From Leeuwenhoekiella blandensis MED217 (GTDB lineage Bacteria > Bacteroidota > Bacteroidia > Flavobacteriales > Flavobacteriaceae): DNA of 64,000 nucleotides. A model generated the notes under the pieces. The model was not told where the DNA came from and searched no databases. It saw only the letters and a list, made by a program, of their open reading frames with translations. A program made the translations under genes and the position numbers. Numbering within the stretch: the stretch's first letter is position 1; each line of letters opens with the position of its first letter. Below are positions 44,892 through 53,333 of this stretch, piece by piece. The stretch spans positions 1-64,000 of the forward strand of contig NZ_CH672395.1 in the NCBI RefSeq assembly GCF_000152985.1, given 5' to 3'.

Positions 44892-45953
44892 TTAGTTTTC
44901 ATTTTCTTTATAAATACCCAGAGTCAGCTCGCCTTGATCATTCATATAGGCACGATACATGCCTTCGGTGTTGAATTCCATAGAAGGATTTCCGTAGTGA
45001 TCCAGCGCTACAATTCCACCGGTTCCACCAAGTTTGGTCAGCTTCTCCTGAATCACATTTTGCGTAGCATCGGTTAGCGTTTTTTCAGCATATTCCATCT
45101 GAGCGCTGATGTCGTAAGCTACCTGCCCGCGAATGAAATACTCTCCCCAGCCGGTTGAAGAAACACCACACGTCGCATTGTTTGCATACGTCCCAGAGCC
45201 AATGATTGGCGAGTCTCCTATGCGGTTGTAGCGCTTGTTGGTCATCCCGCCGGTAGAAGTTCCTGCGGCAATATTTCCATTTTTGTCAAGTGCCACGCAG
45301 CCAACGGTACCAAACTTCTCGTCTTTGATAAACGGATCGTAAAATGCAGTGGCTTTGCTGATGCTGTCTTGTTTCTCGCGCTCTAATATGCGCTGCAGCC
45401 CGTCGTATCTTCTTTGGGTAAAGAAATAAGAAGGATCTACTTGCTCAATGCCTTTTTCTTTGGCAAAAGTTTCAGCTCCTTTACCGCTTAAAAGCACGTG
45501 TTCAGAATTGGTCATAACTTCGTATGCTAGGTTTATCGGGTTTTTTACATTGGTAACCCCGGCAACGGCTCCTGCATTTAAAGTGGCGCCATCCATAATA
45601 GAAGCGTCTAATTCATTTTTACCCTCGTGAGTAAAAACCGCACCTTTAGCTGAATTGAACAGCGGCGAATCCTCCATCACATTTATAGTGCGTTGTACAG
45701 CCTCAAGACTGCTTCCGCCATTTTTCAATATTTCGTGACCGGTTTTGATAGCTTCAGTTAGTTTGGCTTTATAAGCTTGCTCCATCGAGTCGGTCATATT
45801 CTTTTTAAGAATCGTTCCGGCTCCGCCGTGTATGATAATGGCAAATTCTTGTTGATTTGGAGTTTCAGCAGTAGCTGCTTCTTCAGTTTTTAAATCTTGA
45901 TTACAAGCGACAAAGAAGAGACTTGCAATACATAGGGAAAGAACAGATTTCAT
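44892..45953 (-). CDS. Isoaspartyl peptidase/L-asparaginase, Ntn-hydrolase lipoprotein
   Basis: 353 residues from the ATG at 45951-45953; a longer reading would add 15 residues ahead of the signal peptide. MKSVLSLCIASLFFVAC carries the lipobox. The type-2 asparaginase family is shown by IIIHGGAGT at the mature start and the autocleavage site FGTVGCVALDKNG, where the Thr becomes the N-terminal nucleophile. The GTSTGGMTNK motif follows. It cleaves isoaspartyl peptides or asparagine; extracytoplasmic location fits peptide scavenging. Confidence 0.95.
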   Translation of the reverse strand: MKSVLSLCIASLFFVACNQDLKTEEAATAETPNQQEFAIIIHGGAGTILKKNMTDSMEQAYKAKLTEAIKTGHEILKNGGSSLEAVQRTINVMEDSPLFNSAKGAVFTHEGKNELDASIMDGATLNAGAVAGVTNVKNPINLAYEVMTNSEHVLLSGKGAETFAKEKGIEQVDPSYFFTQRRYDGLQRILEREKQDSISKATAFYDPFIKDEKFGTVGCVALDKNGNIAAGTSTGGMTNKRYNRIGDSPIIGSGTYANNATCGVSSTGWGEYFIRGQVAYDISAQMEYAEKTLTDATQNVIQEKLTKLGGTGGIVALDHYGNPSMEFNTEGMYRAYMNDQGELTLGIYKENEN

Positions 45954-46037
45954 AGGTGTTAAATTTAAGCTCCTAAAATACAGAAAAACTAGCGGCAAAC
46001 GGAGAGGTCAATTGTTTTATGCCACTTTATTATGTTG

Positions 46038-46045
46038 TAATTTTA
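46038..46045 (+). promoter_or_regulatory. Candidate -7 element for the HAAO gene
   Basis: TAATTTTA (one base from TAnnTTTG) lies about 20 nt before the start codon, with GTTT at about 46014 as a possible -33 element. Confidence 0.4.
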
Positions 46046-46061
46046 GCCTAAATACAAGACT

Positions 46062-46595
46062 ATGGCTATTGCAAAACCTTTTAACCTGACCCAATGGGTT
46101 GAAGAAAATCGGGATTTATTAAAACCACCGGTAGGAAATAAAAATTTATATAAAGACGCAGACGACTACATTGTAATGGTGGTCGCCGGCCCTAATGCGC
46201 GCAAAGACTATCATTATAATGAAACCGAAGAATTGTTTTATCAATTAGAGGGTGAAATCGAAGTACACGTGCAGGATGAAGGTGAAAAACGCACGATGCA
46301 ATTAGGTCCTGGCGATATGTATTTGCATCCGGCAAAAGTGCCGCATTCTCCGGTGCGTAAAGCAGGTTCTATAGGTCTTGTTGTTGAGCGAAAACGCGCA
46401 GATCTTGACGGAAAAGACGGCTTATTGTGGTTTTGTGATAATTGCAATCATAAACTCTATGAGGTTTATTTTCCGCTGAATGATATTGAGAAAGACTTTT
46501 TAAAGCATTTTAAAGTATTCTATGCAAGTGAAGAATTACGCACCTGTGATAAGTGCGGTACAGTGATGGAAGCTGATGCCCGCTTTGTAGAATAA
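46062..46595 (+). CDS. 3-hydroxyanthranilate 3,4-dioxygenase
   Basis: 177 residues, the bacterial length. It opens the ring of 3-hydroxyanthranilate in kynurenine degradation, leading to quinolinate or further catabolism. The cupin has the iron ligands in the region KDYHYNETEELFYQLEGE and LHPAKVPHSP. Two Cys pairs near the C-terminus (CDNC and CDKC) form the rubredoxin-like metal site of bacterial enzymes. No kynureninase or tryptophan dioxygenase is adjacent. An aldehyde dehydrogenase follows but has its own promoter. Confidence 0.95.
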   Translation: MAIAKPFNLTQWVEENRDLLKPPVGNKNLYKDADDYIVMVVAGPNARKDYHYNETEELFYQLEGEIEVHVQDEGEKRTMQLGPGDMYLHPAKVPHSPVRKAGSIGLVVERKRADLDGKDGLLWFCDNCNHKLYEVYFPLNDIEKDFLKHFKVFYASEELRTCDKCGTVMEADARFVE

Positions 46596-46615
46596 CAGGA
46601 AAGCTACAGAAATAA

Positions 46616-46646
46616 AAAATGCGCTCTTTTGAAGCGCGTTTTTTAT
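46616..46646 (+). terminator. Intrinsic terminator after the HAAO gene
   Basis: AATGCGCT and AAGCGCGTT pair across a TTTTG loop, followed by a T-run. Confidence 0.7.
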
Positions 46647-46747
46647 GAGTATTGTTAAAGGGCGTATTTCTCGAAATTAAAAATTGGTTGCTACAGAATG
46701 TCTCCAAGATAGGTTTTGAGGGGATTTATTAATCTGCTAATAAATGC

Positions 46748-46778
46748 TTTAAATAGATATAGTTATTTACTAACTTCG
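46748..46778 (+). promoter_or_regulatory. Candidate aldehyde dehydrogenase promoter
   Basis: TTTA at 46748-46751, a 19-nt spacer and TAACTTCG at 46771-46778, one base off TAnnTTTG. The layout is the same as for sodA. Confidence 0.45.
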
Positions 46779-46816
46779 AAGGATTAAAACATAAATAATA
46801 AGAAAACTACAATATA

Positions 46817-48370
46817 ATGGCTCAAACCACTGATAACGCAGCAATAGCTGAAACGCTGAAAGCATTAGAGATCATTTCTGAAAATGCAGGAACTTCAACC
46901 GGTTTACAAACGAGTAATTCGGGTACATTGATTACTTCCGTTTCTCCCGTTGACGGAAAGGATATTGCATCAGTGACGCAAACCACTCCGGAAGAATATG
47001 AGCAAGTGGTTCAAACTGCAGCTGAAGCATTCAAAGTATGGCGCGTGATGCCGGCACCACAGCGAGGCGAAGTGGTGCGCCAGTTTAATGAAGAGTTGCG
47101 TAGACTTAAAGAACCGTTGGGAAAACTCGTTTCTTATGAGATGGGTAAAAGCTATCAAGAAGGTCTAGGCGAAGTTCAAGAAATGATAGATATCTGTGAC
47201 TTTGCAGTGGGGCTTTCGCGCCAGTTGCATGGTTTGACGATGCATTCTGAGCGTCCCGGGCATCGTATGTATGAGCAATATCATCCGTTAGGCATTGTTG
47301 GGATTATCTCGGCATTTAATTTTCCGGTGGCGGTATGGAGCTGGAATACGGCTCTGGCTTGGGTTTGTGGTGATGTGTGTATCTGGAAACCTTCAGAAAA
47401 AACACCGCTTACGGGTATTGCCTGTCAAAAAATTGCAGCACGGGTTTTTGCTAAGAATAATTTGCCTGAGGGGATTTCGTGCTTGATCAATGGTGATTAT
47501 ACCGTAGGCGAATTGATGACTAAAGACGAGCGTGTACCGTTGGTTTCGGCGACCGGTTCTACCCGAATGGGAAAACAAGTAGCACAAACCGTTGGTGCTC
47601 GATTAGGAAAATCCCTCTTGGAACTCGGCGGAAACAATGCGATTATCGTTACTCCGGATTCTGATCTCAAAATGACCGTGATCGGTGCGGTATTTGGCGC
47701 GGTGGGAACTGCCGGGCAGCGCTGTACTTCTACGCGTAGATTAATTATTCACGAAAGTATTTATGATAAAGTGAAAAATGCAATTGTAGATGCTTATGGC
47801 CAATTGCGTATAGGGAATCCGCTGGATGAAAACAATCACGTGGGGCCGGTAATCGACAAAGACGCAGTGAAAAATTATCAAAATGCTTTGACTAAAGTGG
47901 TTGAAGAAGGTGGTAAAATTTTAGTGGAAGGCGGAGTGCTAGAAGGTGAAGGTTATGAGAGCGGATGCTATGTAAAACCAGCCATTGCAGAAGCTGAAAA
48001 TCATTATGAGATCGTACAGCACGAGACTTTTGCTCCGGTACTTTACTTAATGAAATATAGCGGAGAAGTGGAGAATGCGATCGAATTACAAAACGGTGTA
48101 CGCCAAGGTTTATCTTCTGCGATTATGACCAATAACTTGCGTGAAGCAGAACGTTTCTTAAGTGTGGCCGGTAGTGACTGCGGGATCGCCAATGTAAATA
48201 TAGGTACTAGCGGTGCAGAAATTGGTGGTGCTTTTGGTGGCGAAAAAGAAACCGGAGGTGGTCGTGAGAGCGGTAGCGATGCCTGGAAGGTGTATATGCG
48301 CCGCCAGACCAACACGATCAATTATACGACTGAGTTGCCGCTGGCACAGGGAATTAAATTTGATTTGTAA
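46817..48370 (+). CDS. Aldehyde dehydrogenase, ALDH7-like (aminoadipate semialdehyde type)
   Basis: 517 residues. Catalytic Cys is in GTAGQRCTSTRR (about residue 303) and the general-base Glu in LELGGNNAII. The IISAFNFPVAVWSWNTALA and GDVCIWKPSEKTPL segments match the ALDH7/antiquitin group, which oxidises alpha-aminoadipate semialdehyde (piperideine-6-carboxylate) in lysine degradation. The adjacent HAAO gene alternatively suggests an aminomuconate semialdehyde role, but the sequence looks more like ALDH7. NAD+ is the likely cofactor. Confidence 0.9.
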   Translation: MAQTTDNAAIAETLKALEIISENAGTSTGLQTSNSGTLITSVSPVDGKDIASVTQTTPEEYEQVVQTAAEAFKVWRVMPAPQRGEVVRQFNEELRRLKEPLGKLVSYEMGKSYQEGLGEVQEMIDICDFAVGLSRQLHGLTMHSERPGHRMYEQYHPLGIVGIISAFNFPVAVWSWNTALAWVCGDVCIWKPSEKTPLTGIACQKIAARVFAKNNLPEGISCLINGDYTVGELMTKDERVPLVSATGSTRMGKQVAQTVGARLGKSLLELGGNNAIIVTPDSDLKMTVIGAVFGAVGTAGQRCTSTRRLIIHESIYDKVKNAIVDAYGQLRIGNPLDENNHVGPVIDKDAVKNYQNALTKVVEEGGKILVEGGVLEGEGYESGCYVKPAIAEAENHYEIVQHETFAPVLYLMKYSGEVENAIELQNGVRQGLSSAIMTNNLREAERFLSVAGSDCGIANVNIGTSGAEIGGAFGGEKETGGGRESGSDAWKVYMRRQTNTINYTTELPLAQGIKFDL

Positions 48371-48381
48371 TAAGAAATACG

Positions 48382-48408
48382 AAAGCCGCTGTTTAAGCGG
48401 CTTTTTTA
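48382..48408. terminator. Intrinsic terminator between ALDH and AraC genes
   Basis: AAAGCCGCT and AGCGGCTTT pair around GTTTA and are followed by T's. It serves the ALDH gene, and its T-tract reaches the stop region of the convergent AraC gene. Confidence 0.85.
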
Positions 48409-49191
48409 TAAACTCTGTTTTTTAAAAGCTGCAGGAGATTGGTTGACAATTTGGTTAAACGCATAGCTAAAAGCAGAGAGGCTGTTGTATCCTGAGGCAT
48501 ACGCGACCTCACTAATTGATAGATCGGTCTTTAAGAGGAGTTCTATAGATTTGATGATCCTGGTAAGCTTTACATATTGTAAAAATGAGGTCTCAATGTT
48601 TTTCTGAAACAAACGAGACAAGGATCGCGCACTATATCCAAAATGAGCGGCGACCTCCTCTAAGTATAAAGGTTGGTCTACGTTAAGATGAATGTACTTT
48701 AAAATAGGGCGTAGCATTTCGTTGGTCGTGGTGGGCAACACTACAGGAAACGGCGTTTTTGCAACTTCAAGAATAATATTACGCAGGGCAATTAAAAACT
48801 CAAAAGCTTCAGCATCTGTTCGTAGAATATCCCCATTCCAGCGTTGGGTGTAATTGATCATTTCCATCAATAAATTACTCACCGGGAAAATACCGGCTTT
48901 CTTCAGGATTTCAGTTTCAGGAATCAAATCGGCAGGAAAAAATAAATTATGCACCATCTTCACCGATGTACGCGAAGTCACATTATGCTCTAAGCCTGCG
49001 GGAATCCAGATAAAATGCCGTGCCGGAAAGAAAAACGAGTTGTTTTTGGTATTTAAAAAAGCCACCCCGCCTTCTACATAACTTATTTGATGTTTCTTAT
49101 GGCTGTGCATGGGAAGCTGTTCTTCGATCTTAGAATGATGAACATAAATACTATCGGGATAATGTGCCAGCGCTTGTAAAAAGGGATGCAT
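48406..49191 (-). CDS. AraC family transcriptional regulator
   Basis: 261 residues. An N-terminal cupin-like sensor (HSHKKHQISYVEGGVAFL, HFIWIPAGLEHNV) is followed by two helix-turn-helix motifs at about residues 170-255: LYLEEVAAHFGYSARSLSRLFQKNIE and SISEVAYASGYNSLSAFSYAFNQ. It is divergent from the EmrAB-TolC operon, 86 bp away, and is its most likely regulator. A dyad with 7-bp arms lies in the gap. Confidence 0.93.
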   Translation of the reverse strand: MHPFLQALAHYPDSIYVHHSKIEEQLPMHSHKKHQISYVEGGVAFLNTKNNSFFFPARHFIWIPAGLEHNVTSRTSVKMVHNLFFPADLIPETEILKKAGIFPVSNLLMEMINYTQRWNGDILRTDAEAFEFLIALRNIILEVAKTPFPVVLPTTTNEMLRPILKYIHLNVDQPLYLEEVAAHFGYSARSLSRLFQKNIETSFLQYVKLTRIIKSIELLLKTDLSISEVAYASGYNSLSAFSYAFNQIVNQSPAAFKKQSL

Positions 49192-49222
49192 CCTATAAAA
49201 CTACAGTTGGCGTAAATTATAA

Positions 49223-49240
49223 AATAATTGTCTAATTATT
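49223..49240. promoter_or_regulatory. Candidate operator between the AraC and efflux genes
   Basis: AATAATT-GTCT-AATTATT is a dyad with 7-bp perfect arms, 38 bp before the efflux start codon and close to a TTG that may be the -33 element. The base composition is AT-rich, so a chance dyad is possible. Confidence 0.45.
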
Positions 49241-49277
49241 GAATACAAGACTTGAAAAGAGCGCGGAATTTTGCACT

Positions 49278-50621
49278 ATGAAATTTTTCGCTTTTAATAA
49301 GGTATTCATGCGCCTCTTTTGTGTGATTGTGCTGGTGAGTGGCTTTTCGGTTTCTGCGCAGCAATTACAAGACAGTATTCCTTTGCGCTTGACTGAAGCT
49401 TGGGAATACGCGGCGCAGTATAGTAAAGAGATCAAGCTTAAACAGCTCGAAGAAAAAATAGGAGCAGAAGACGTGCTTGATGCAAAAAATCAACGCTTGC
49501 CTGAGCTTTCAACACATGCGAGTTATGGTAAGCTGAGTAATATTCCTGTTTTTACTAACGGAATTAGAGAAAAAGCAAACTTTATTCCGCTAGAAGATCA
49601 TAGTACTTACGGTGCCGGAGTTGAAGCCTATTTTAATATTTATAATGGCGGTAAAACCAACATTCATATTGATCAGGCTAAAACCAAACAGCGCTTGATT
49701 AATTATCTGGCTGAAGAGTCACGCGATCAAATAAAGTACGAAGTGGCTTCGGCCTACCTGTCGTTACAACGCGGTCTTCTTTTTGAAAAGTTAATAGCAA
49801 AGAATATTTATTCTAATCAAGAATTGCTAGATCAGATCACTAAGCTTTATGAAAATGGAGTAGTGTTGAAGAGTGATTTGTTGCGTGCAAAGCTTCAGTT
49901 ATCCAAGCAGCAAACCCAATTGCTCGAAGTGACCAATAATGCCAAACTCGCGCACCAGCATCTTAATATTTTAATGGGTTTTTCAGAAGAAACTCCTGTA
50001 AAACCTATAGATACGGTCAAGGTAGAGCTCATACAGGAAGATCAAGATTATGCCTATTATTTGAATGAAGCTAAAAGCGCGCCGCTATCTAAAGCAGCAG
50101 AAACTCAGGTGACTCTAAGCGAACTTGAGGAGCAGGATTTAAAGGCAGGTAAATTGCCTAAGCTTGGCCTTTTTGGCGAGTATATGTATTCCTATCCACA
50201 AATCAGGTTGTATCCCTATGAGACTGCACCGTATTTATTGGGAATAGTCGGGATTCGCGCGAGTTATGATATTTCAGCATTGTATAATGATAAGCATAAG
50301 GAGCTTGCAGCTGCACTTGAAGTAGAGCGACAAGAGGTAGAAAAACAACAGGTTGATGACGATTTGAGAAAAGGTATCAAAGCGGCTTATCAAGACTATC
50401 ACGAAGATTTACAAAATATAGAAGTCGCTCTGATGAGTATTGAGCAAGCCGAAGAAAACTATCGCATCGTGCGCCAAACCTATTTTAATCAGTTGTCTCT
50501 TTTAACCGATTTGTTAGATGCAGATAACCAACTGTTGCAGGCGCGTTTTGAATTGGTAAACAGCAAAATAGCAGCGCGTTTACATTATTATCAACTTTTA
50601 AAAATCACAGGTAACTTATAA
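49278..50621 (+). CDS. TolC family outer-membrane channel
   Basis: 447 residues from the ATG at 49278, which opens into MKFFAFNKVFMRLFCVIVLVSGFSVSA as signal peptide; the upstream TTG adds 13 polar residues and is less likely. The body has the TolC repeats, with LRLTEAWEYAAQYSKEIKLKQLE at the start and AYLSLQRGLLFEK. A GAATTTTG just before the ATG resembles a -7 element, so the transcript may be almost leaderless. It overlaps the next gene by 1 nt and is the exit channel of an EmrAB-type pump. Confidence 0.92.
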   Translation: MKFFAFNKVFMRLFCVIVLVSGFSVSAQQLQDSIPLRLTEAWEYAAQYSKEIKLKQLEEKIGAEDVLDAKNQRLPELSTHASYGKLSNIPVFTNGIREKANFIPLEDHSTYGAGVEAYFNIYNGGKTNIHIDQAKTKQRLINYLAEESRDQIKYEVASAYLSLQRGLLFEKLIAKNIYSNQELLDQITKLYENGVVLKSDLLRAKLQLSKQQTQLLEVTNNAKLAHQHLNILMGFSEETPVKPIDTVKVELIQEDQDYAYYLNEAKSAPLSKAAETQVTLSELEEQDLKAGKLPKLGLFGEYMYSYPQIRLYPYETAPYLLGIVGIRASYDISALYNDKHKELAAALEVERQEVEKQQVDDDLRKGIKAAYQDYHEDLQNIEVALMSIEQAEENYRIVRQTYFNQLSLLTDLLDADNQLLQARFELVNSKIAARLHYYQLLKITGNL

Positions 50622-51682
50622 TGAGCAATACGATTAAAAACTATCAGAAAATAGACCTTATCGCAGTAAAGTCGACCTATGTGGTCGCTTTGCTTATTTT
50701 AATAGGTTTACTTATTTGGGGTGTTTCTTCAGCATTTCATTTTATGAATTATGAAGAGACAAATGATGCGCAGATCAAAGAATACATCAATCCCATTGTA
50801 AGCAGAACCGGTGGTTATATCGAAAAAATAGCTTTTGAAGATCATCAATACGTGCAGCAAGGAGATACGCTGGTTGTACTTGAGACCAATGAATCTGAAG
50901 TGAGCCTTCAAGAAGCAAAAGCGGCTCTGGCAGAAGCCGAAGCGCAACTCATGGTTTTAGAAAGTAATGTCAATACGGCCAATAGTAATGCTACGGTAAA
51001 TCAGGCGCAGATAGGTGCTGCCGAAGCTAAACTCTGGCAACAGCAAAAGGAATATGAGCGCTACAAGAAATTGCACGAAGCCGAAGCGGTAACACAACAG
51101 CAATTCGAAGATGTAAAGACCAGACTTGGTGTAGCTAAATCAAATTTAGAGGCGGTAAAAAACACCTTCAACACTTCTCAGAACAGGTCTAATGATGCCT
51201 CGACACAGATCGCGGTAGCCAAAGCACATATAGAAAAGCAAAAATCGGTTTTAGATCGTATTCAGTTAGAGTTGAATTATGCGGTTATTCTTGCGCCTTC
51301 TGATGGTTATATGGGGGAGAAGCGTTTGCAGGCCGGGCAATTTGTTCAAAAAGGACAAACCTTGAGTTTTATTGTAGACCAAACTCAGGGAAAATGGGTG
51401 ATTGCCAATTTTGAAGAAACCCAAATTGCGAACCTAAGAGAAGGACAGCCGGTGAACATACAGGTAGATGCTTTTCCCGACGAAGCTTTTGAAGGAGTAA
51501 TAGAATCCTTATCTCCTGCTACGGGTTCACAATTCTCGCTGATGCCACCCGATAATGCCACCGGTAACTTTGTAAAAATCACACAACGCTTTCCTGTGCG
51601 TATTCGGTTGAAGAAAGAGCAACAAGACTTAAGTAAACTCAGAGCCGGAATGAACGTTGAGGTGGCCATTCCAAAAGCCTAA
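50621..51682 (+). CDS. HlyD/EmrA family adaptor
   Basis: 353 residues with one N-terminal membrane anchor (about residues 19-40) and a short cytoplasmic tail, unlike the lipid-anchored adaptor of the RND pump. The lipoyl halves are GGYIEKIAFEDHQYVQQGDTLVVLE and VILAPSDGYMGEKRLQAGQFVQKG, separated by a long coiled-coil. A TNDAQIKEYINPIV segment is typical of EmrA. It links the MFS pump with the TolC channel. Confidence 0.95.
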   Translation: MSNTIKNYQKIDLIAVKSTYVVALLILIGLLIWGVSSAFHFMNYEETNDAQIKEYINPIVSRTGGYIEKIAFEDHQYVQQGDTLVVLETNESEVSLQEAKAALAEAEAQLMVLESNVNTANSNATVNQAQIGAAEAKLWQQQKEYERYKKLHEAEAVTQQQFEDVKTRLGVAKSNLEAVKNTFNTSQNRSNDASTQIAVAKAHIEKQKSVLDRIQLELNYAVILAPSDGYMGEKRLQAGQFVQKGQTLSFIVDQTQGKWVIANFEETQIANLREGQPVNIQVDAFPDEAFEGVIESLSPATGSQFSLMPPDNATGNFVKITQRFPVRIRLKKEQQDLSKLRAGMNVEVAIPKA

Positions 51683-51685
51683 GTG

Positions 51686-53278
51686 ATGAGCAATAACACC
51701 GTTTTTAAAAGTTGGGTGCCTAACTGGCTGGTTCTAGTCGTTATTTTTCTGGCACTGGTGCCTATCGCCAGTGTCTTGGGTATTTACATGTCAGGCATAA
51801 ACAGTGCAGCTTCTTATTATGGGGCAGATCCTACAGATATTCAATATTCGGTGATCATTTTTTATCTGGCAATAGCTTCGGCCTTCCCTCTCGAGCGTCG
51901 GTTTTTCGACTATTTTGCGCCCAAACCTTATTTTGTGGTGTGTGCGATCATTTATGTGGTGCTCAATCTCATTCTCTATTCCACAAACAGCATCGCTATT
52001 CTTTTTATTATACGGTTTCTGGGAGGGATGTTGAGTTTAGGGTTTATCGGGGTAATCTTCACCTTGATCTTTAGACAATTTTCGCAACAACGCAGTCGGG
52101 TTTTAGGCTACGCGACTTTTTATGGTGCGCTGTTTTCAACTATGCCATTGGCGCAAATTCTGGACGCCTATGTTTTTTCATATTATGATTTTAACGTGAT
52201 CTTTTTGATTAAAATCTTTATGGTAATCCCGGGTTTTTTACTGCTTTTAATTATTCTGAAAAGAAACGTGAATTTGCGCAACACCAAAAGAATACCGCTT
52301 TACAGTGTAGATTGGGCAAGTTTTGTGCTGTATGCTTCTGCCCTTATGTTGCTCGCATATGTGCTTCTTTATGGGCTCTATTATCAATGGTACAGCAGCG
52401 GGCGTATTCTAATCTGTAGTATTGCGTTTGTGTTTTTGATGTTGCTTTTTGTGTTTCGGCAACTGAAGCTTAAGCGTCCCTATATTGACTTTAGCCTGTA
52501 TAAGCATCGTAATTTTAGAATAGGAATGCTGCTGCTTATCGTGTTTTATTTTTGCAAAGGCGATATGAGCGTGATCAATGGCTTTTTGAATAACAATGTA
52601 AATCTAGATGTCTATCATAAGGGCTACATTATGCTTTTTAATGCTCTAGGTATAATCGCTGGAGTCGGGCTTACTGCGCGTTTTATTCTTACGGGAACCA
52701 ACATCAGGTTGATTTGGGTTACCGGATTTTTAGCGCTACTGGGTTTTCACGTGTACATGTTGTTGCTTTTAGGAAATCAAGCAGAACTCTCTGACTTGAT
52801 TATTCCGTTGTTTTTGCAAGGCTTCAGCAATGGTACATTGTTGCTTTCTATCGTGATCTTTTATGTGACAGGTGTACCTTCAGCAATTGCATTTTCAGCA
52901 TCTGTGAGTGGTGTGGCTTTTCGGTTTTCTTCTTTTACGGCGAGTATGGCGCTGGTTTCGTATATGGGATTAAACAGGCAAAAAATACACGCAAGTGCTT
53001 TTGCCAATCAAATTCAACAAACCAATGATCTTGTAGGCGCGCGTATTTCGGGTTATAAAGAGGCGCTTTTAAATCAAGGAGCCTCTGCGTTTCAGGCGAA
53101 TGCCGGAGCAAGCAAGATGCTGGGCCAAGCACTAAACAATCAGAGTAATTTATTGTTTGCGAGGGACTACTATCTTTATGTAAGTGTAGTGATCGTAGCG
53201 GTAATTCTAGCGATTATTTTGATTCCCAATTTTCATTATCATATGCGAAAAATCGGGGCAAAATTAATTCCGTTTTAA
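51686..53278 (+). CDS. MFS multidrug transporter, EmrB-like (DHA2 type)
   Basis: 530 residues from the ATG at 51686 (a GTG lies one codon earlier). About 14 hydrophobic segments, as in the DHA2 drug/H+ antiporters that pair with EmrA. The N-terminus has the periplasmic loop GINSAASYYGADPTD. The usual GxLaDrxGrkxxl motif A is weakly kept (LERRFFDYFAPKP). It is the third gene of a TolC-EmrA-EmrB operon that probably exports drugs or fatty-acid-like compounds. Confidence 0.9.
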   Translation: MSNNTVFKSWVPNWLVLVVIFLALVPIASVLGIYMSGINSAASYYGADPTDIQYSVIIFYLAIASAFPLERRFFDYFAPKPYFVVCAIIYVVLNLILYSTNSIAILFIIRFLGGMLSLGFIGVIFTLIFRQFSQQRSRVLGYATFYGALFSTMPLAQILDAYVFSYYDFNVIFLIKIFMVIPGFLLLLIILKRNVNLRNTKRIPLYSVDWASFVLYASALMLLAYVLLYGLYYQWYSSGRILICSIAFVFLMLLFVFRQLKLKRPYIDFSLYKHRNFRIGMLLLIVFYFCKGDMSVINGFLNNNVNLDVYHKGYIMLFNALGIIAGVGLTARFILTGTNIRLIWVTGFLALLGFHVYMLLLLGNQAELSDLIIPLFLQGFSNGTLLLSIVIFYVTGVPSAIAFSASVSGVAFRFSSFTASMALVSYMGLNRQKIHASAFANQIQQTNDLVGARISGYKEALLNQGASAFQANAGASKMLGQALNNQSNLLFARDYYLYVSVVIVAVILAIILIPNFHYHMRKIGAKLIPF

Positions 53279-53292
53279 GCTCTTGGGTTTTT

Positions 53293-53333
53293 CTTGGCAC
53301 GGCCAAAGGATTTTATACTTTGAGGTAGTTTAC
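53293..53333 (+). repeat. Short dispersed-repeat copy (deleted form)
   Basis: TTGGCACGGCCAAAGG then TGAGGTAGTTTAC. The same two blocks occur at 57578-57675, where about 60 extra bp lie between them. It overlaps the stop codon of the zinc-ribbon gene. Confidence 0.6.
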
